This document shows, in pieces, positions 7,663 through 16,153 of a DNA stretch of 48,991 bases (positions are counted from its first letter, which is position 1; every line of letters begins with the position of its first letter). The position numbers and the translations under genes were made by a program. The stretch covers positions 1 through 48,991 of the forward strand of contig DATCLO010000178.1 in the NCBI GenBank assembly GCA_036563875.1, given 5' to 3'. A model generated the notes under the pieces. It was not told where the DNA came from. It did no database searches and worked only from the letters and a program-made list of their open reading frames with translations. The stretch comes from ZC4RG29 sp036563875 (lineage in GTDB: Bacteria; Bacteroidota; Bacteroidia; Cytophagales; Cyclobacteriaceae).

Positions 7663-9984
7663 TCATTGCTTTAGTCCGAAACCGAGGAACACGCCATCCA
7701 GAGCGCTTTCGGGGAAGAGGTAGTATTTGAATACCTCTTTTTCACCGTTGATTTCGAGTACACCCTTGCAGATAAGGTCGGTGTGATCCAGATCTTCCTG
7801 ATTGATCAGATCGTGTACTTCGGGCAGAACATCGATAAGAGGTTTCGACTCGAGTTCGGGCAATGCCGGTAATGTTGTTGCCTTCCACACGTTGGTAACG
7901 AGTCGATCGCGACTTATCGTAAAGCGGAAGACAGGCATGCCGTCAAGCAGGCGTTCGATCACCCGTTCACGATCGCGAATGGTCAACTCGGCACGCTTGA
8001 GTTGGGTAATGTCCTTTGTAATGATGAACATGCCTACCGTTTCATTGCGTTCGTTCCGGAACGGAATGCGTGAAGTCGTGGCCCAGGTAACATCGCCATT
8101 GGCGAACACAGCGCGTTCTTCCTGATTGAGGATAGGCTGTCCTGTACGGATGAGTTCCTGTTCCTCGCGGAAGGCCTTGTCGGCGTGTTCCTTGGAGAAA
8201 AAGTCGTAGTCGGTCTTTCCAACCATTTCTTCGGGTGACATCCGGAAGCGTTCGGCTTTTGCCCTGTTGATGCGGAGTATGCGGCTCTGACGGTCCTTGT
8301 AGGTAATCCTGTCCGGCAGATATTCCATCAGCACGTTGAACATGCTCTTTTCGAGCGCAAGGTTTTCCTGCATCTTTCGCATCTCCTCGGCCTGGCGATG
8401 CATTTGCTCCTGCGTGGCCTGCATCTCCTCCATATTTTGTCGCATTTCTTCCTCCTGTGCGCGGAGTTCTTCGGCGTGTTGTTGCGACTCCTGCAGCAGC
8501 TTGCGCGTTCTGTCGTTGATGCGCGCATTGGAGATGGTAGAAGCAATGATCTCTGCCACCTGCTCAACGAAAGCAATCTCGTGTTCCTCGTACGCTTTGA
8601 AGCTAGCCATTTCAAGGACACCCTCAACCTCGTCGTTGACTTTCAGGGGCACGAGAAGAAGCGAAGACGGATTAGCGCCACCAAGGCCGGACGTAATGTT
8701 GACATAGTTTTGCGGCACCTTCTTCATGAAGATCGTCCGCTTTTCGAGATAGCACTGACCGACAAGTCCGTTTCCAATATCGAACTTCTTCTGCAAGTAT
8801 TTCTTGCGTTCGAATGCGTAGCAGGCGATAAGTTCAAGGTGCTTTTCTTCTCCGTTCTCTTCGCTGAGAATGAACATGCCGCCCTGATTGGACTTAGTGT
8901 ATTTTACCAGTTCGGAAATAATGAGACCTGCGAGCGAGCGGTAGTCGTCGTTACGGCGCAATATGTCGGCAAACTTGGCGAGTCCTGCTGTCGTCCAATT
9001 TCGTTTTGCGTCTTCTTCGTTAATGCTCTTAAGCTTTTGTCGCATTTGAAGAAGTGAGTTGCCGAGGACGTCGTTTTCGCCCACCGCTTTGAAATCGTGG
9101 TCGACGTTGCCGTCGCCAATAGCGCGCGCGAATTCACTTGCCTTCTGCAGGTTATCACTCAGCCGGTTGGCGGCATCGATGATAGGACGCAATTCATCTT
9201 CGGCGGAAACCGCATTGCCGGTCGTGTCTCCTTCTACAAGCTTGTTAAGTACATCGATTGCCTGAGAAAGTGAGCGGCGCATTCTCCGGAACACCCGGAA
9301 ACCACCAACGAGGAGGATGGCAAGCGTTAGACCTCCAGCGACGAGAATGATGATATACGATCTATAGGCCAGTACGTCGATGGACGCAAGCCTGTCCGAC
9401 ACGGCGCTTTTGACATCGTCTTTTAGCAATTGATGATGACGGGCGTAACGTTCCTGCAATCGGTCGAGCGTCTGCAGTTTCGGAACGAGAAACGCTTCCT
9501 GTTCGGATTTGAAATATGCGAGCGCCGCACTGTCGGCAAAGGCATCTATGGTGTGAGTGCCAATCCATTGATCGACGTCCTGTCCCACCCGTTCAATGGC
9601 GATGAGCACGCGGTCGAGGGAATCGACCTGGGACTTTACACTCCCGGAAAAAGCAGAACTATTGTTTCGGATCTTAGCAATTCCAGGAATGAGCGACTTT
9701 TCGCGGATGCTGTTACGATACGACGCGTTTGTTGTGTCGCCGCGGAGCATGTCAGTGCGCAAAGCGAAGGCATAGGAACTCACGTCGTCGTGTAATTGCT
9801 CCAGCGCTTCAGCAAGGGGTTGGTAGTTCGAGCGGGTTACTGTTGACGCACCACTAATAGTGGAGCTGTGCCAAACGAGCCAGGCAACCGTACCGATCTG
9901 GATGATGGCGATCAGGACAATACCCAGCCAAATCCTTCCGCGGAGCCCAGAGAATTTTAAAAAATGCAACCCTTTCCTAAACAT
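7663..9984 (-). CDS. Membrane sensor-like protein: HAMP-GAF-coiled coil-PAS, no output domain
   Basis: 773 residues. TM1 is at about 17-39 and TM2 at about 208-230, enclosing a roughly 170-residue helical extracytoplasmic region like a chemoreceptor four-helix bundle. A HAMP-like linker follows, then a GAF domain at about 330-490, a highly charged coiled coil (EEMRQNMEEMQATQEQM), a PAS domain at about 550-665 (VLMEYLPDRITYKDRQ... ITKDITQLKRAE) and a second PAS-like C-terminus. No histidine-kinase H-box/ATPase, GGDEF, EAL or MCP signalling hairpin is visible. It may act on a partner protein. The gene is convergent with the deacetylase and 145 bp after the GH105 gene on the same strand. Confidence 0.75.
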   Translation of the reverse strand: MFRKGLHFLKFSGLRGRIWLGIVLIAIIQIGTVAWLVWHSSTISGASTVTRSNYQPLAEALEQLHDDVSSYAFALRTDMLRGDTTNASYRNSIREKSLIPGIAKIRNNSSAFSGSVKSQVDSLDRVLIAIERVGQDVDQWIGTHTIDAFADSAALAYFKSEQEAFLVPKLQTLDRLQERYARHHQLLKDDVKSAVSDRLASIDVLAYRSYIIILVAGGLTLAILLVGGFRVFRRMRRSLSQAIDVLNKLVEGDTTGNAVSAEDELRPIIDAANRLSDNLQKASEFARAIGDGNVDHDFKAVGENDVLGNSLLQMRQKLKSINEEDAKRNWTTAGLAKFADILRRNDDYRSLAGLIISELVKYTKSNQGGMFILSEENGEEKHLELIACYAFERKKYLQKKFDIGNGLVGQCYLEKRTIFMKKVPQNYVNITSGLGGANPSSLLLVPLKVNDEVEGVLEMASFKAYEEHEIAFVEQVAEIIASTISNARINDRTRKLLQESQQHAEELRAQEEEMRQNMEEMQATQEQMHRQAEEMRKMQENLALEKSMFNVLMEYLPDRITYKDRQSRILRINRAKAERFRMSPEEMVGKTDYDFFSKEHADKAFREEQELIRTGQPILNQEERAVFANGDVTWATTSRIPFRNERNETVGMFIITKDITQLKRAELTIRDRERVIERLLDGMPVFRFTISRDRLVTNVWKATTLPALPELESKPLIDVLPEVHDLINQEDLDHTDLICKGVLEINGEKEVFKYYLFPESALDGVFLGFGLKQ

Positions 9985-10129
9985 GAAACCGCCCTACGGG
10001 CAACCTTGGGTTTATATCAAAAAATGCCCATTACAGCAGATCAAAATAACCCAATTCAAGGAAAGGAATATTGTCAAAAATGGGCCAGAAAATCACATGG
10101 GTACGACAATGGCGCAATTGTGCCGCCTG

Positions 10130-11683
10130 TTACTCGGCCACACCATCGCTTATAGCAAGACTTGCGTAGAGCAATGCACCAAGGCCCTTGTAATCATTTA
10201 TTCTCGTTTCGCCGCCGATATAGTAGGCGTAATCCCCCTCCGACACCTTTGGATTCAACGTACCCACCTTCACCGTTTGGTCCAAATACAGGTTGCCGGC
10301 GTCATCATACCACGTGTAGTTGTCGACTATTGCTTTGAATGCATCGTGAGCGCGTTGGCGGTAGGACGTATCCAGCCATCCGTGATTCGCGCCTTTCGCA
10401 AAGCCGTACGCGAACATAGCCGACGACGAGGTTTCAATCCAGTTGTCGGGTTGCGCGCCTTTGTCCGTTACCTGGTACCATAACTTTGAATCCTCGTTTT
10501 GATATCTGGCGAGGCTGGCAGCCAGGTCCTGGAACAAAATGAGTATTTCAGTGCGGTCCTTGTGGTTCTCGGGAAGGTATTCAAGACAGTCGGCCACTGC
10601 CATGAAATACCAGCCGATTGCGCGACTCCAGAATGATGGAGAAGCACCCGTAACGGGATCGGCCCACACCTTGTTTTTCGACTCATCCCATCCGTGATAC
10701 ATGAGACCCGTGATGGTGTCGCGTGTGTGTTTTGAGATTAGTTCTATCTGCAGTGCCGCTTCGTCGTACCACTCGGGCTTGTTGAACACTGTAGCATATT
10801 GCATGGAAAACACATCGGCCATGTAAATGCCATCCAACCACATCTGGTACGGATAGATTTCTTTGTGCCAGTATCCGCCTTCTGAAGTTTTCGGTTGATG
10901 CTCCAAGTGATCAATGAGTTGTTCGGCCGCAGTCTTGTATCTGACGTCGCCCGTCTCTTCATACATAAACAGACAAAGCCGACCCGGAAGGATATCATCG
11001 AGTCGATATTGCGTCACATCGTACGCGTCGGCACGAATGGTGCCTTCAGGTAAGAGAAACAGGTCGAGCCAATTTTTGCAGTAATCAAAATACTCCTGGC
11101 GACCGGTTCTCTTCCAAAGTTCGAAGCCGGCGTTGAGAAACATGCCGTGTTCGTATGTCCACGATCCCGGAGAGATGATCGTGAAGTTCTCGGGATTGGG
11201 ATAGAAGTTCAGGGAACTCTCAAAGATCTTCGAAGGCCAGTCGATCGTGTCGCCTTTGGCAAAGGCGGCATAGGATTCGAGATAAGTAAGCGAGAGACGG
11301 TCATCGTGCTCCAGAGTGCCCTGTCTGACTTGCGGTTGCGCATCGGAAGTCGCCGATATCATCATCGTGTATTGCGGTTCGGCCGAGGGAAAGGGATAAG
11401 TGATTTTCAGCACTTCCGCAGTGCCATCGTTATTGGTATCAATGAGCTCGCTTTCTAGTGGTCTTCTGAAGTGCAGATCCGTTACCCTGAAGCCGGACTG
11501 GTCCAACTGAGGAAGGCGTTTGGTGACTTCGCTCCAGTCGACTGCCACCACGGCTGTTTCGTCCCGGGGTCGTTCGTAATTTCTCCGGACGACAACGAGG
11601 ATGCTATCGGAATCGGGTTGTCGTTCCTGTAACGGGTCGCATGCCAGGAGGGCCGCAGCGATCAGGATGAGGGGTATTCTCAT
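10130..11683 (-). CDS. GH105-type unsaturated rhamnogalacturonyl/glucuronyl hydrolase, lipoprotein
   Basis: 517 residues from the ATG of MRIPLILIAAALLAC; the lipobox cysteine is C15. The frame extends 11 codons upstream, but this start gives a clean lipoprotein signal. After an N-terminal region of about 120 residues (possibly DUF4861-like; uncertain) comes an (alpha/alpha)6 barrel of the YteR type. YWHKEIYPYQMWLDGIYMAD carries the catalytic-type D284, followed by YHGWDES and FWSRAIGW (351-358). The enzyme would hydrate and release 4,5-unsaturated galacturonate from the end of lyase-generated oligosaccharides, feeding KduI and KduD. It is divergent from kduI, with two operator candidates between them. 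Confidence 0.85.
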   Translation of the reverse strand: MRIPLILIAAALLACDPLQERQPDSDSILVVVRRNYERPRDETAVVAVDWSEVTKRLPQLDQSGFRVTDLHFRRPLESELIDTNNDGTAEVLKITYPFPSAEPQYTMMISATSDAQPQVRQGTLEHDDRLSLTYLESYAAFAKGDTIDWPSKIFESSLNFYPNPENFTIISPGSWTYEHGMFLNAGFELWKRTGRQEYFDYCKNWLDLFLLPEGTIRADAYDVTQYRLDDILPGRLCLFMYEETGDVRYKTAAEQLIDHLEHQPKTSEGGYWHKEIYPYQMWLDGIYMADVFSMQYATVFNKPEWYDEAALQIELISKHTRDTITGLMYHGWDESKNKVWADPVTGASPSFWSRAIGWYFMAVADCLEYLPENHKDRTEILILFQDLAASLARYQNEDSKLWYQVTDKGAQPDNWIETSSSAMFAYGFAKGANHGWLDTSYRQRAHDAFKAIVDNYTWYDDAGNLYLDQTVKVGTLNPKVSEGDYAYYIGGETRINDYKGLGALLYASLAISDGVAE

Positions 11684-11712
11684 GGATAATGATAAGGAAA
11701 GTTTTGGGGGAG

Positions 11713-11747
11713 TCATGAGTAGCCCGGACGTGCCGGGCTACTTCATG
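11713..11747. other. Long hairpin upstream of the GH105 gene
   Basis: GTAGCCCGG (11719-11727) pairs perfectly with CCGGGCTAC (11733-11741) across a 5-base loop. The stem continues with ATGA/TCAT-type pairs and one bulge to about 14 bp. No T-run follows on either strand, so it is not a standard terminator. It may be a REP-like palindrome or a leader structure of the GH105 transcript. Confidence 0.5.
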
Positions 11748-11803
11748 GAATCAACTACCCTTCACCACAAAGAGTAATCTTGAATGCTTAAAATGGTGCT
11801 CGA

Positions 11804-11820
11804 TGCGCAATCGATTGCAT
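11804..11820. promoter_or_regulatory. Putative LacI-family operator, site B (GH105/kduI divergent region)
   Basis: TGCGCAATCGATTGCAT, with the perfect 12-bp palindrome GCAATCGATTGC at 11807-11818. All 17 bases match the reverse complement of the site at 3998-4014. It lies 121 bp from the GH105 start and 124 bp from the kduI start. Confidence 0.65.
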
Positions 11821-11903
11821 ATATACAGGGTTATTTTGAATTTGTCAAACATTGGTCGAAAAAGTTTTTTCCGGTCCCGTCTTTCGGGTTTTTGTGCCTA
11901 TAT

Positions 11904-11920
11904 TGCGCAACCGATTACAC
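11904..11920. promoter_or_regulatory. Degenerate LacI-family operator candidate, site C (kduI leader)
   Basis: TGCGCAACCGATTACAC matches site B at 14 of 17 positions and begins exactly 100 bp downstream of it, 24 bases before the kduI ATG. A pair of sites could allow a repression loop. Confidence 0.45.
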
Positions 11921-11943
11921 ACCGCGATTTCGCGTTATCAACC

Positions 11944-12783
11944 ATGAGCATATCTTACACTGTGCGTCATGCTGTGCATCCTGACGAGGTTCGGTCGTAT
12001 TCGACACAACAGATAAGGGACGCATTCCTGATCGACCAGGTATTTGTCGCAGACCACATTCAACTCGTCTACACGCATTACGACAGGTATATAGCTGGTG
12101 GCGCCATGCCTCTTTCGACCCCGGTCCGCCTGGAAACGATCCCTCCCCTTCGCTCGGACTATTTCCTGGAGCGCCGCGAAATGGGCATCATAAACGTTGG
12201 TGCGCCCGGATCAGTGATGGCGGATGGCACAGCATATTCGCTCGGATTTGGGGATGCCCTTTATCTGGGTCGTGGTGTCCGGGACGTGGCATTCAATCCC
12301 TCCGGCGAAGGTACCGCACTGTATTACATCAATTCGGCGCCGGCCCACGCGACATACCCGTCACGAAAGGTCGCGTTTTCGGAAGCGGATACATTAGAGG
12401 CGGGACAAGCCGAGAATGCCAATCGGCGCACCATCAGAAAACTGCTCGTCAACAGTGTCCTTCCCACCTGCCAGCTTCAGATGGGATTTACCGAACTGAA
12501 GACCGGCAGCGTATGGAACACCATGCCAGCCCACACGCACGATCGGCGGATGGAGGTATATTTCTACTTCGGATTGCCGGAAGGTCAGGTGGTATGCCAT
12601 TTTATGGGGCAGCCGGCTGAAACGCGTCCGCTTTGGCTCAGCAACCATCAGGCGGTAATCTCTCCACCATGGTCGATACACTGTGGCGCAGGTACATCGA
12701 GTTATTCCTTCATTTGGGGGATGGCCGGTGAGAACCTGGATTATGGCGACATGGATGGTCTGCTACCTGCAGATATGAGATGA
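11944..12783 (+). CDS. kduI: 5-keto-4-deoxyuronate isomerase (DKI isomerase)
   Basis: 279 residues from the ATG of MSISYTVRHAVHPDEV; the open frame runs further upstream, but that extension covers operator sites B and C. The cupin-fold metal site is intact: H197 and H199 in PAHTHDRRMEVY, E204, and H246 in SPPWSIH. These match the E. coli KduI ligands within one position. It isomerises 5-keto-4-deoxyuronate, formed spontaneously from unsaturated galacturonate, to 3-deoxy-D-glycero-2,5-hexodiulosonate. The stop overlaps the kduD start (ATGA), indicating translational coupling. Confidence 0.95.
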   Translation: MSISYTVRHAVHPDEVRSYSTQQIRDAFLIDQVFVADHIQLVYTHYDRYIAGGAMPLSTPVRLETIPPLRSDYFLERREMGIINVGAPGSVMADGTAYSLGFGDALYLGRGVRDVAFNPSGEGTALYYINSAPAHATYPSRKVAFSEADTLEAGQAENANRRTIRKLLVNSVLPTCQLQMGFTELKTGSVWNTMPAHTHDRRMEVYFYFGLPEGQVVCHFMGQPAETRPLWLSNHQAVISPPWSIHCGAGTSSYSFIWGMAGENLDYGDMDGLLPADMR

Positions 12784-13568
12784 TGGACCTTTTCGACCTC
12801 ACCGGCAAACGCGCAGTGGTTACGGGCGGTACCCACGGACTGGGCATGGCGATGGCAAAAGGCCTGGCGCGCGCCGGCGCTGAACTGATTATTACGGGCA
12901 ACACGCCGGAGAAGATGAAGGCCGCACTGGCTGAATACAAGAAGGCTGGATTCAAGGCTACGGGCTACCTGTTTGACGTTACTGACGACGAACAGGCACA
13001 GCACTACGTCGACTCCATTGAAGGTGAAGTTGGACCCATTGACATCCTGGTCAACAATGCCGGAATCATCAAGCGAATTCCCGCCACAGAAATGGAGACA
13101 GCGGATTTCAGGCGGGTGATTGATGTCGACCTGATAGGCCCCTTTATCATGTCGAAATACGCCGGAAAAAAAATGATTCGCCGACGCGCAGGAAAAATTA
13201 TAAATATTTGTTCTATGATGAGCGAGCTGGGGCGGAACACCGTTTCGGCATACGCCGCTGCGAAGGGAGGACTGAAGATGCTTACGCGGAACCTGGCTAC
13301 CGAGTGGGCAAAGTACAACATTCAGGTAAACGGCATAGGTCCCGGATACTTCCGTACATCTCAGACTGCGCCTCTGATCGTTCCCGGAAACCCGTTCAAT
13401 GAATTCATCATAAGCCGGACTCCAGCGGGCCGATGGGGCGATCCTGACGACCTCGCCGGAACGGTTGTATTCCTGGCCTCAAAAGCCAGCGACTTCGTCA
13501 ACGGACAAATTATATACGTCGATGGCGGTATCCTTGCAACCATCGGGAAACCGGCCAACGAATCATAA
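12780..13568 (+). CDS. kduD: 2-deoxy-D-gluconate 3-dehydrogenase / 2,5-diketo-3-deoxygluconate reductase (SDR)
   Basis: 262-residue classical short-chain dehydrogenase. TGGTHGLG at 15-22 binds the nucleotide, NNAG is at 92-95, and the catalytic S145, Y158 and K162 are in place (YAAAK). It reduces the KduI product to KDG. The ATG at 12780 shares ATGA with the kduI stop; a second ATG directly follows, so the start may be one codon later. Adjacency to kduI makes the assignment firm within a family whose members look alike. Confidence 0.92.
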   Translation: MMDLFDLTGKRAVVTGGTHGLGMAMAKGLARAGAELIITGNTPEKMKAALAEYKKAGFKATGYLFDVTDDEQAQHYVDSIEGEVGPIDILVNNAGIIKRIPATEMETADFRRVIDVDLIGPFIMSKYAGKKMIRRRAGKIINICSMMSELGRNTVSAYAAAKGGLKMLTRNLATEWAKYNIQVNGIGPGYFRTSQTAPLIVPGNPFNEFIISRTPAGRWGDPDDLAGTVVFLASKASDFVNGQIIYVDGGILATIGKPANES

Positions 13569-13616
13569 AGACACAATAACTTATCCCATTAGCACTGCCC
13601 TATTATGACATAGCAC

Positions 13617-13639
13617 CAATTTCAACACTCCAACACTTC
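13617..13639. repeat. 23-bp intergenic repeat, copy 3 (inverted, leader of lacI)
   Basis: CAATTTCAACACTCCAACAC followed by TTC is the reverse complement of the repeat at 541-563 and 2765-2787 with one mismatch. It ends 19 bases before the lacI ATG, the same orientation relative to the gene as copy 2 before eda. Confidence 0.65.
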
Positions 13640-13658
13640 AACACTTGAGCACTTTCCC

Positions 13659-14690
13659 ATGCCTACCATTCACGATATCGCAAAGGAACTCAACATTACG
13701 GCCTCTACGGTGTCCCGAGCGCTGAACAACCATCCGCGCATCAGTGAGGCCACGAAGAAGGCCGTGCTAAAGGTTGCCAAGCGACTCAACTATCAACCGA
13801 ACCACATTGCAGCCGCGCTGAGAAACGGGCGAAGCAACATCATTGGCATAATCGTGCCTACAGCGGATCGCAGCTTCTTCGGATCAGTAATACGGGGTAT
13901 TGAAGAGGTGGCGAAGAAGGCGCATTACAACGTCATGATCTGCCAGTCGCACGACGACTACGAAAGCGAAGTGTCGACGGTGGAAGCGCTGCTCAACGCA
14001 CGCGTTGATGGCATCATGGTTTCGTTCGCAAAGAATACGGAGAACTTTGATCACTTTAAGAAGGTACACGACAAGGGTATTCCTCTCGTTTTGTTTGATC
14101 GTTCCTTCCCTGGACTTGATGTGAGCCAGGTAGTCATCGACGACTACCTGGGGGCCTATCAGGCAACGGAACATCTCATACAACAAGGATGCCGTCGCAT
14201 CGCGCATTTCACGAGTGTCAAGAAGATCAGCATTTACAAAGAGCGCCTTCGCGGATACCGGGAGGCACTCGAGGCATACAATATTCCCTACCGTAGCGAA
14301 CTTGTGCTTGAGAGCTACCTTCAATTTGAAGACGGACTTGAAGGACTCAATCGCCTCCTTGATCTTGACGAGTGGCCCGACGCCATCTTCTCAGCCAGCG
14401 CCTACAGCGCCGTAGCTGCGCTCACAGCATGCAAGGAACGAGGTATACTCGTACCGGATCAGATTGCCATTGTTGGCTTCGCCAACGAAGCCTTCACCTC
14501 TTTCTGCGACCCTCCCATGTCGACCGTTGACCAGCAAAGTATGCAGATTGGCACTGCCGCCGCGGAAATCTTTCTCGAACAGATCACCGTCGGACGCGAT
14601 CGCTTTGTACCTAAACGAATCGTGCTTACGCCTGAGCTCCTTATCCGCAAATCGTCGCTGAAGAACCCAGTGAAATTAAGCCAGAAATGA
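13659..14690 (+). CDS. LacI-family transcriptional regulator of uronate catabolism
   Basis: 343 residues, standard for the family. The N-terminal helix-turn-helix is TIHDIAKELNITASTVSRALNN, followed by the hinge PNHIAAALRNGRSNIIGIIVP. The ligand-binding core is periplasmic-binding-protein-like. It probably represses or activates the surrounding genes in response to a uronate or KDG-type metabolite (inference from location). The likely operators are the matching palindromes at 3998-4014 and 11804-11820. It sits between kduD and uxaC, 90 bp after kduD, and its TGA overlaps an ATG in frame with uxaC. Confidence 0.9.
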   Translation: MPTIHDIAKELNITASTVSRALNNHPRISEATKKAVLKVAKRLNYQPNHIAAALRNGRSNIIGIIVPTADRSFFGSVIRGIEEVAKKAHYNVMICQSHDDYESEVSTVEALLNARVDGIMVSFAKNTENFDHFKKVHDKGIPLVLFDRSFPGLDVSQVVIDDYLGAYQATEHLIQQGCRRIAHFTSVKKISIYKERLRGYREALEAYNIPYRSELVLESYLQFEDGLEGLNRLLDLDEWPDAIFSASAYSAVAALTACKERGILVPDQIAIVGFANEAFTSFCDPPMSTVDQQSMQIGTAAAEIFLEQITVGRDRFVPKRIVLTPELLIRKSSLKNPVKLSQK

Positions 14691-14737
14691 TAACTTACGC
14701 CGCCGGACCATCGGGGGTCCAATTAACTCCCTCGCAA

Positions 14738-16153
14738 ATGACGACGAAGACGTTTTTAACTGAAGACTTCCTCCTGTCAAACGAATTTGCACGCACGCTC
14801 TATCACGACTACGCAAGCAAGCAACCCATAATTGATTACCATTGCCACCTCCCGCCCAGCGACATCGCTGAGGATACGCGCTTCGAGAACCTCACTGCAA
14901 TATGGCTCGCTGGCGACCACTACAAATGGAGGGCTATGCGCGCGTTGGGTATTCCGGAGAAATACATCACCGGAGACGGCAGCCCTATCGATAAGTTTCG
15001 CAAATGGGCGTACACCGTCCCGTATACGGTACGTAATCCTCTCTTCCATTGGACCGTATTGGAACTTAAGCGCTATTTTGATATTGACGAATTGCTCACG
15101 GAAAAAACTGCCGACGCAATCTACCAGACGTGCACAGATAAACTTCAGACGCCGCCCTTTCAAACCCGGAATCTCCTGAAGCGCATGCAGGTGCGTGTCG
15201 TGTGCACGACGGACGATCCTGTCGATTCGCTCGAGCACCACCGAAAGATCGCGGCCAGCGACTTTGGTGTGCGGGTAGTTCCCGCCTTCAGACCCGATAA
15301 GGTATATTCAGTAGAGGATCCCAAAGTATTCAATCAATACATTTCACGTCTTTCCGACGTGTCCGGCATAAAGATCGCAGATCATGACGCGCTGATGGAG
15401 GCACTGGAAAAACGGATTGACTTCTTTCATGATCACGGATGCCGGTTGTCTGATCACGGTCTTGAGCAGCTCTACCACTTCGACAAAGCCCCTGCAGATA
15501 TTTCGACAATATTCAAACGACTGAAAAACAACGAACGCGTTTCCGTTGAAGAGGCCAGGTACTTCCGTTACGTGACACTACTTGGATTGTGCAGAATGTA
15601 TCATGCACGGGGATGGGCTCAGCAATTCCACCTCGGCGCACTGCGGAACAATAATACCCGCATGCTGAGTACGCTTGGTCCTGATACCGGCTACGATTCC
15701 ATTGGCGACTTCAGCCAGGCGCGCGCGCTCTCTTCTTTTCTTAATGAACTCGAGAGTACCAATCAGTTGGCGCGAACGATATTGTATAACCTCAATCCGG
15801 CCGACAACGAAGTATTCGCTTCGATGATCGGCAACTTCAACGATGGGGAGATACGTGGAAAAATGCAGTACGGATCGGCATGGTGGTTTCTCGATCAGAA
15901 AGACGGAATGGAAAAGCAGATCAACGCGCTGTCGAATATCGGACTGCTCAGCTGCTTTGTAGGAATGATTACCGATTCGCGCAGCTTCCTCTCCTATCCG
16001 CGGCACGAATACTTCCGCAGGATACTTTGCAACCTGATCGGCCAGGACGTTGAACGCGGCGAACTGCCTGCAGATGAGAAGTGGCTCGGCAAGATCGTCG
16101 CTGACGTGTGCTATTACAATGCGCGCGAATACTTCAAATTCGAAAATGACTAA
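14738..16153 (+). CDS. uxaC: Uronate isomerase (glucuronate/galacturonate isomerase)
   Basis: 471 residues from the ATG of MTTKTFLTEDFLLSN, which matches the usual start and length of UxaC. The frame is also open to an ATG at 14687 that overlaps the lacI stop (ATGA). Use of that start would add 17 residues but couple translation to lacI. IIDYHCHLPP carries the HxH metal motif of the amidohydrolase-like fold; VRVVCTTDDPVDSLEHH and the late GMITDSRSFLSYPRHEYFRR are UxaC hallmarks. It isomerises D-galacturonate to D-tagaturonate (or glucuronate to fructuronate). The stop shares a base with the uxaB start (TAATG). Confidence 0.94.
   Translation: MTTKTFLTEDFLLSNEFARTLYHDYASKQPIIDYHCHLPPSDIAEDTRFENLTAIWLAGDHYKWRAMRALGIPEKYITGDGSPIDKFRKWAYTVPYTVRNPLFHWTVLELKRYFDIDELLTEKTADAIYQTCTDKLQTPPFQTRNLLKRMQVRVVCTTDDPVDSLEHHRKIAASDFGVRVVPAFRPDKVYSVEDPKVFNQYISRLSDVSGIKIADHDALMEALEKRIDFFHDHGCRLSDHGLEQLYHFDKAPADISTIFKRLKNNERVSVEEARYFRYVTLLGLCRMYHARGWAQQFHLGALRNNNTRMLSTLGPDTGYDSIGDFSQARALSSFLNELESTNQLARTILYNLNPADNEVFASMIGNFNDGEIRGKMQYGSAWWFLDQKDGMEKQINALSNIGLLSCFVGMITDSRSFLSYPRHEYFRRILCNLIGQDVERGELPADEKWLGKIVADVCYYNAREYFKFEND

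Noticed and set aside
8398..9057. A 219-codon open frame on the plus strand inside the GAF-PAS gene
   Set aside because: Antisense to recognisable GAF and coiled-coil coding sequence; cysteine- and leucine-rich nonsense translation.
11877..11898. Small CCCG/CGGG hairpin with a T-run in the kduI leader, considered as an attenuator
   Set aside because: The stem is only four base pairs, too weak to call a terminator without transcript data.
11803..11943. Upstream extension of kduI to an ATG-like start
   Set aside because: The translation before MSISYT is unlike KduI, and the stretch contains operator candidates B and C; length and metal-site numbering match the later ATG.
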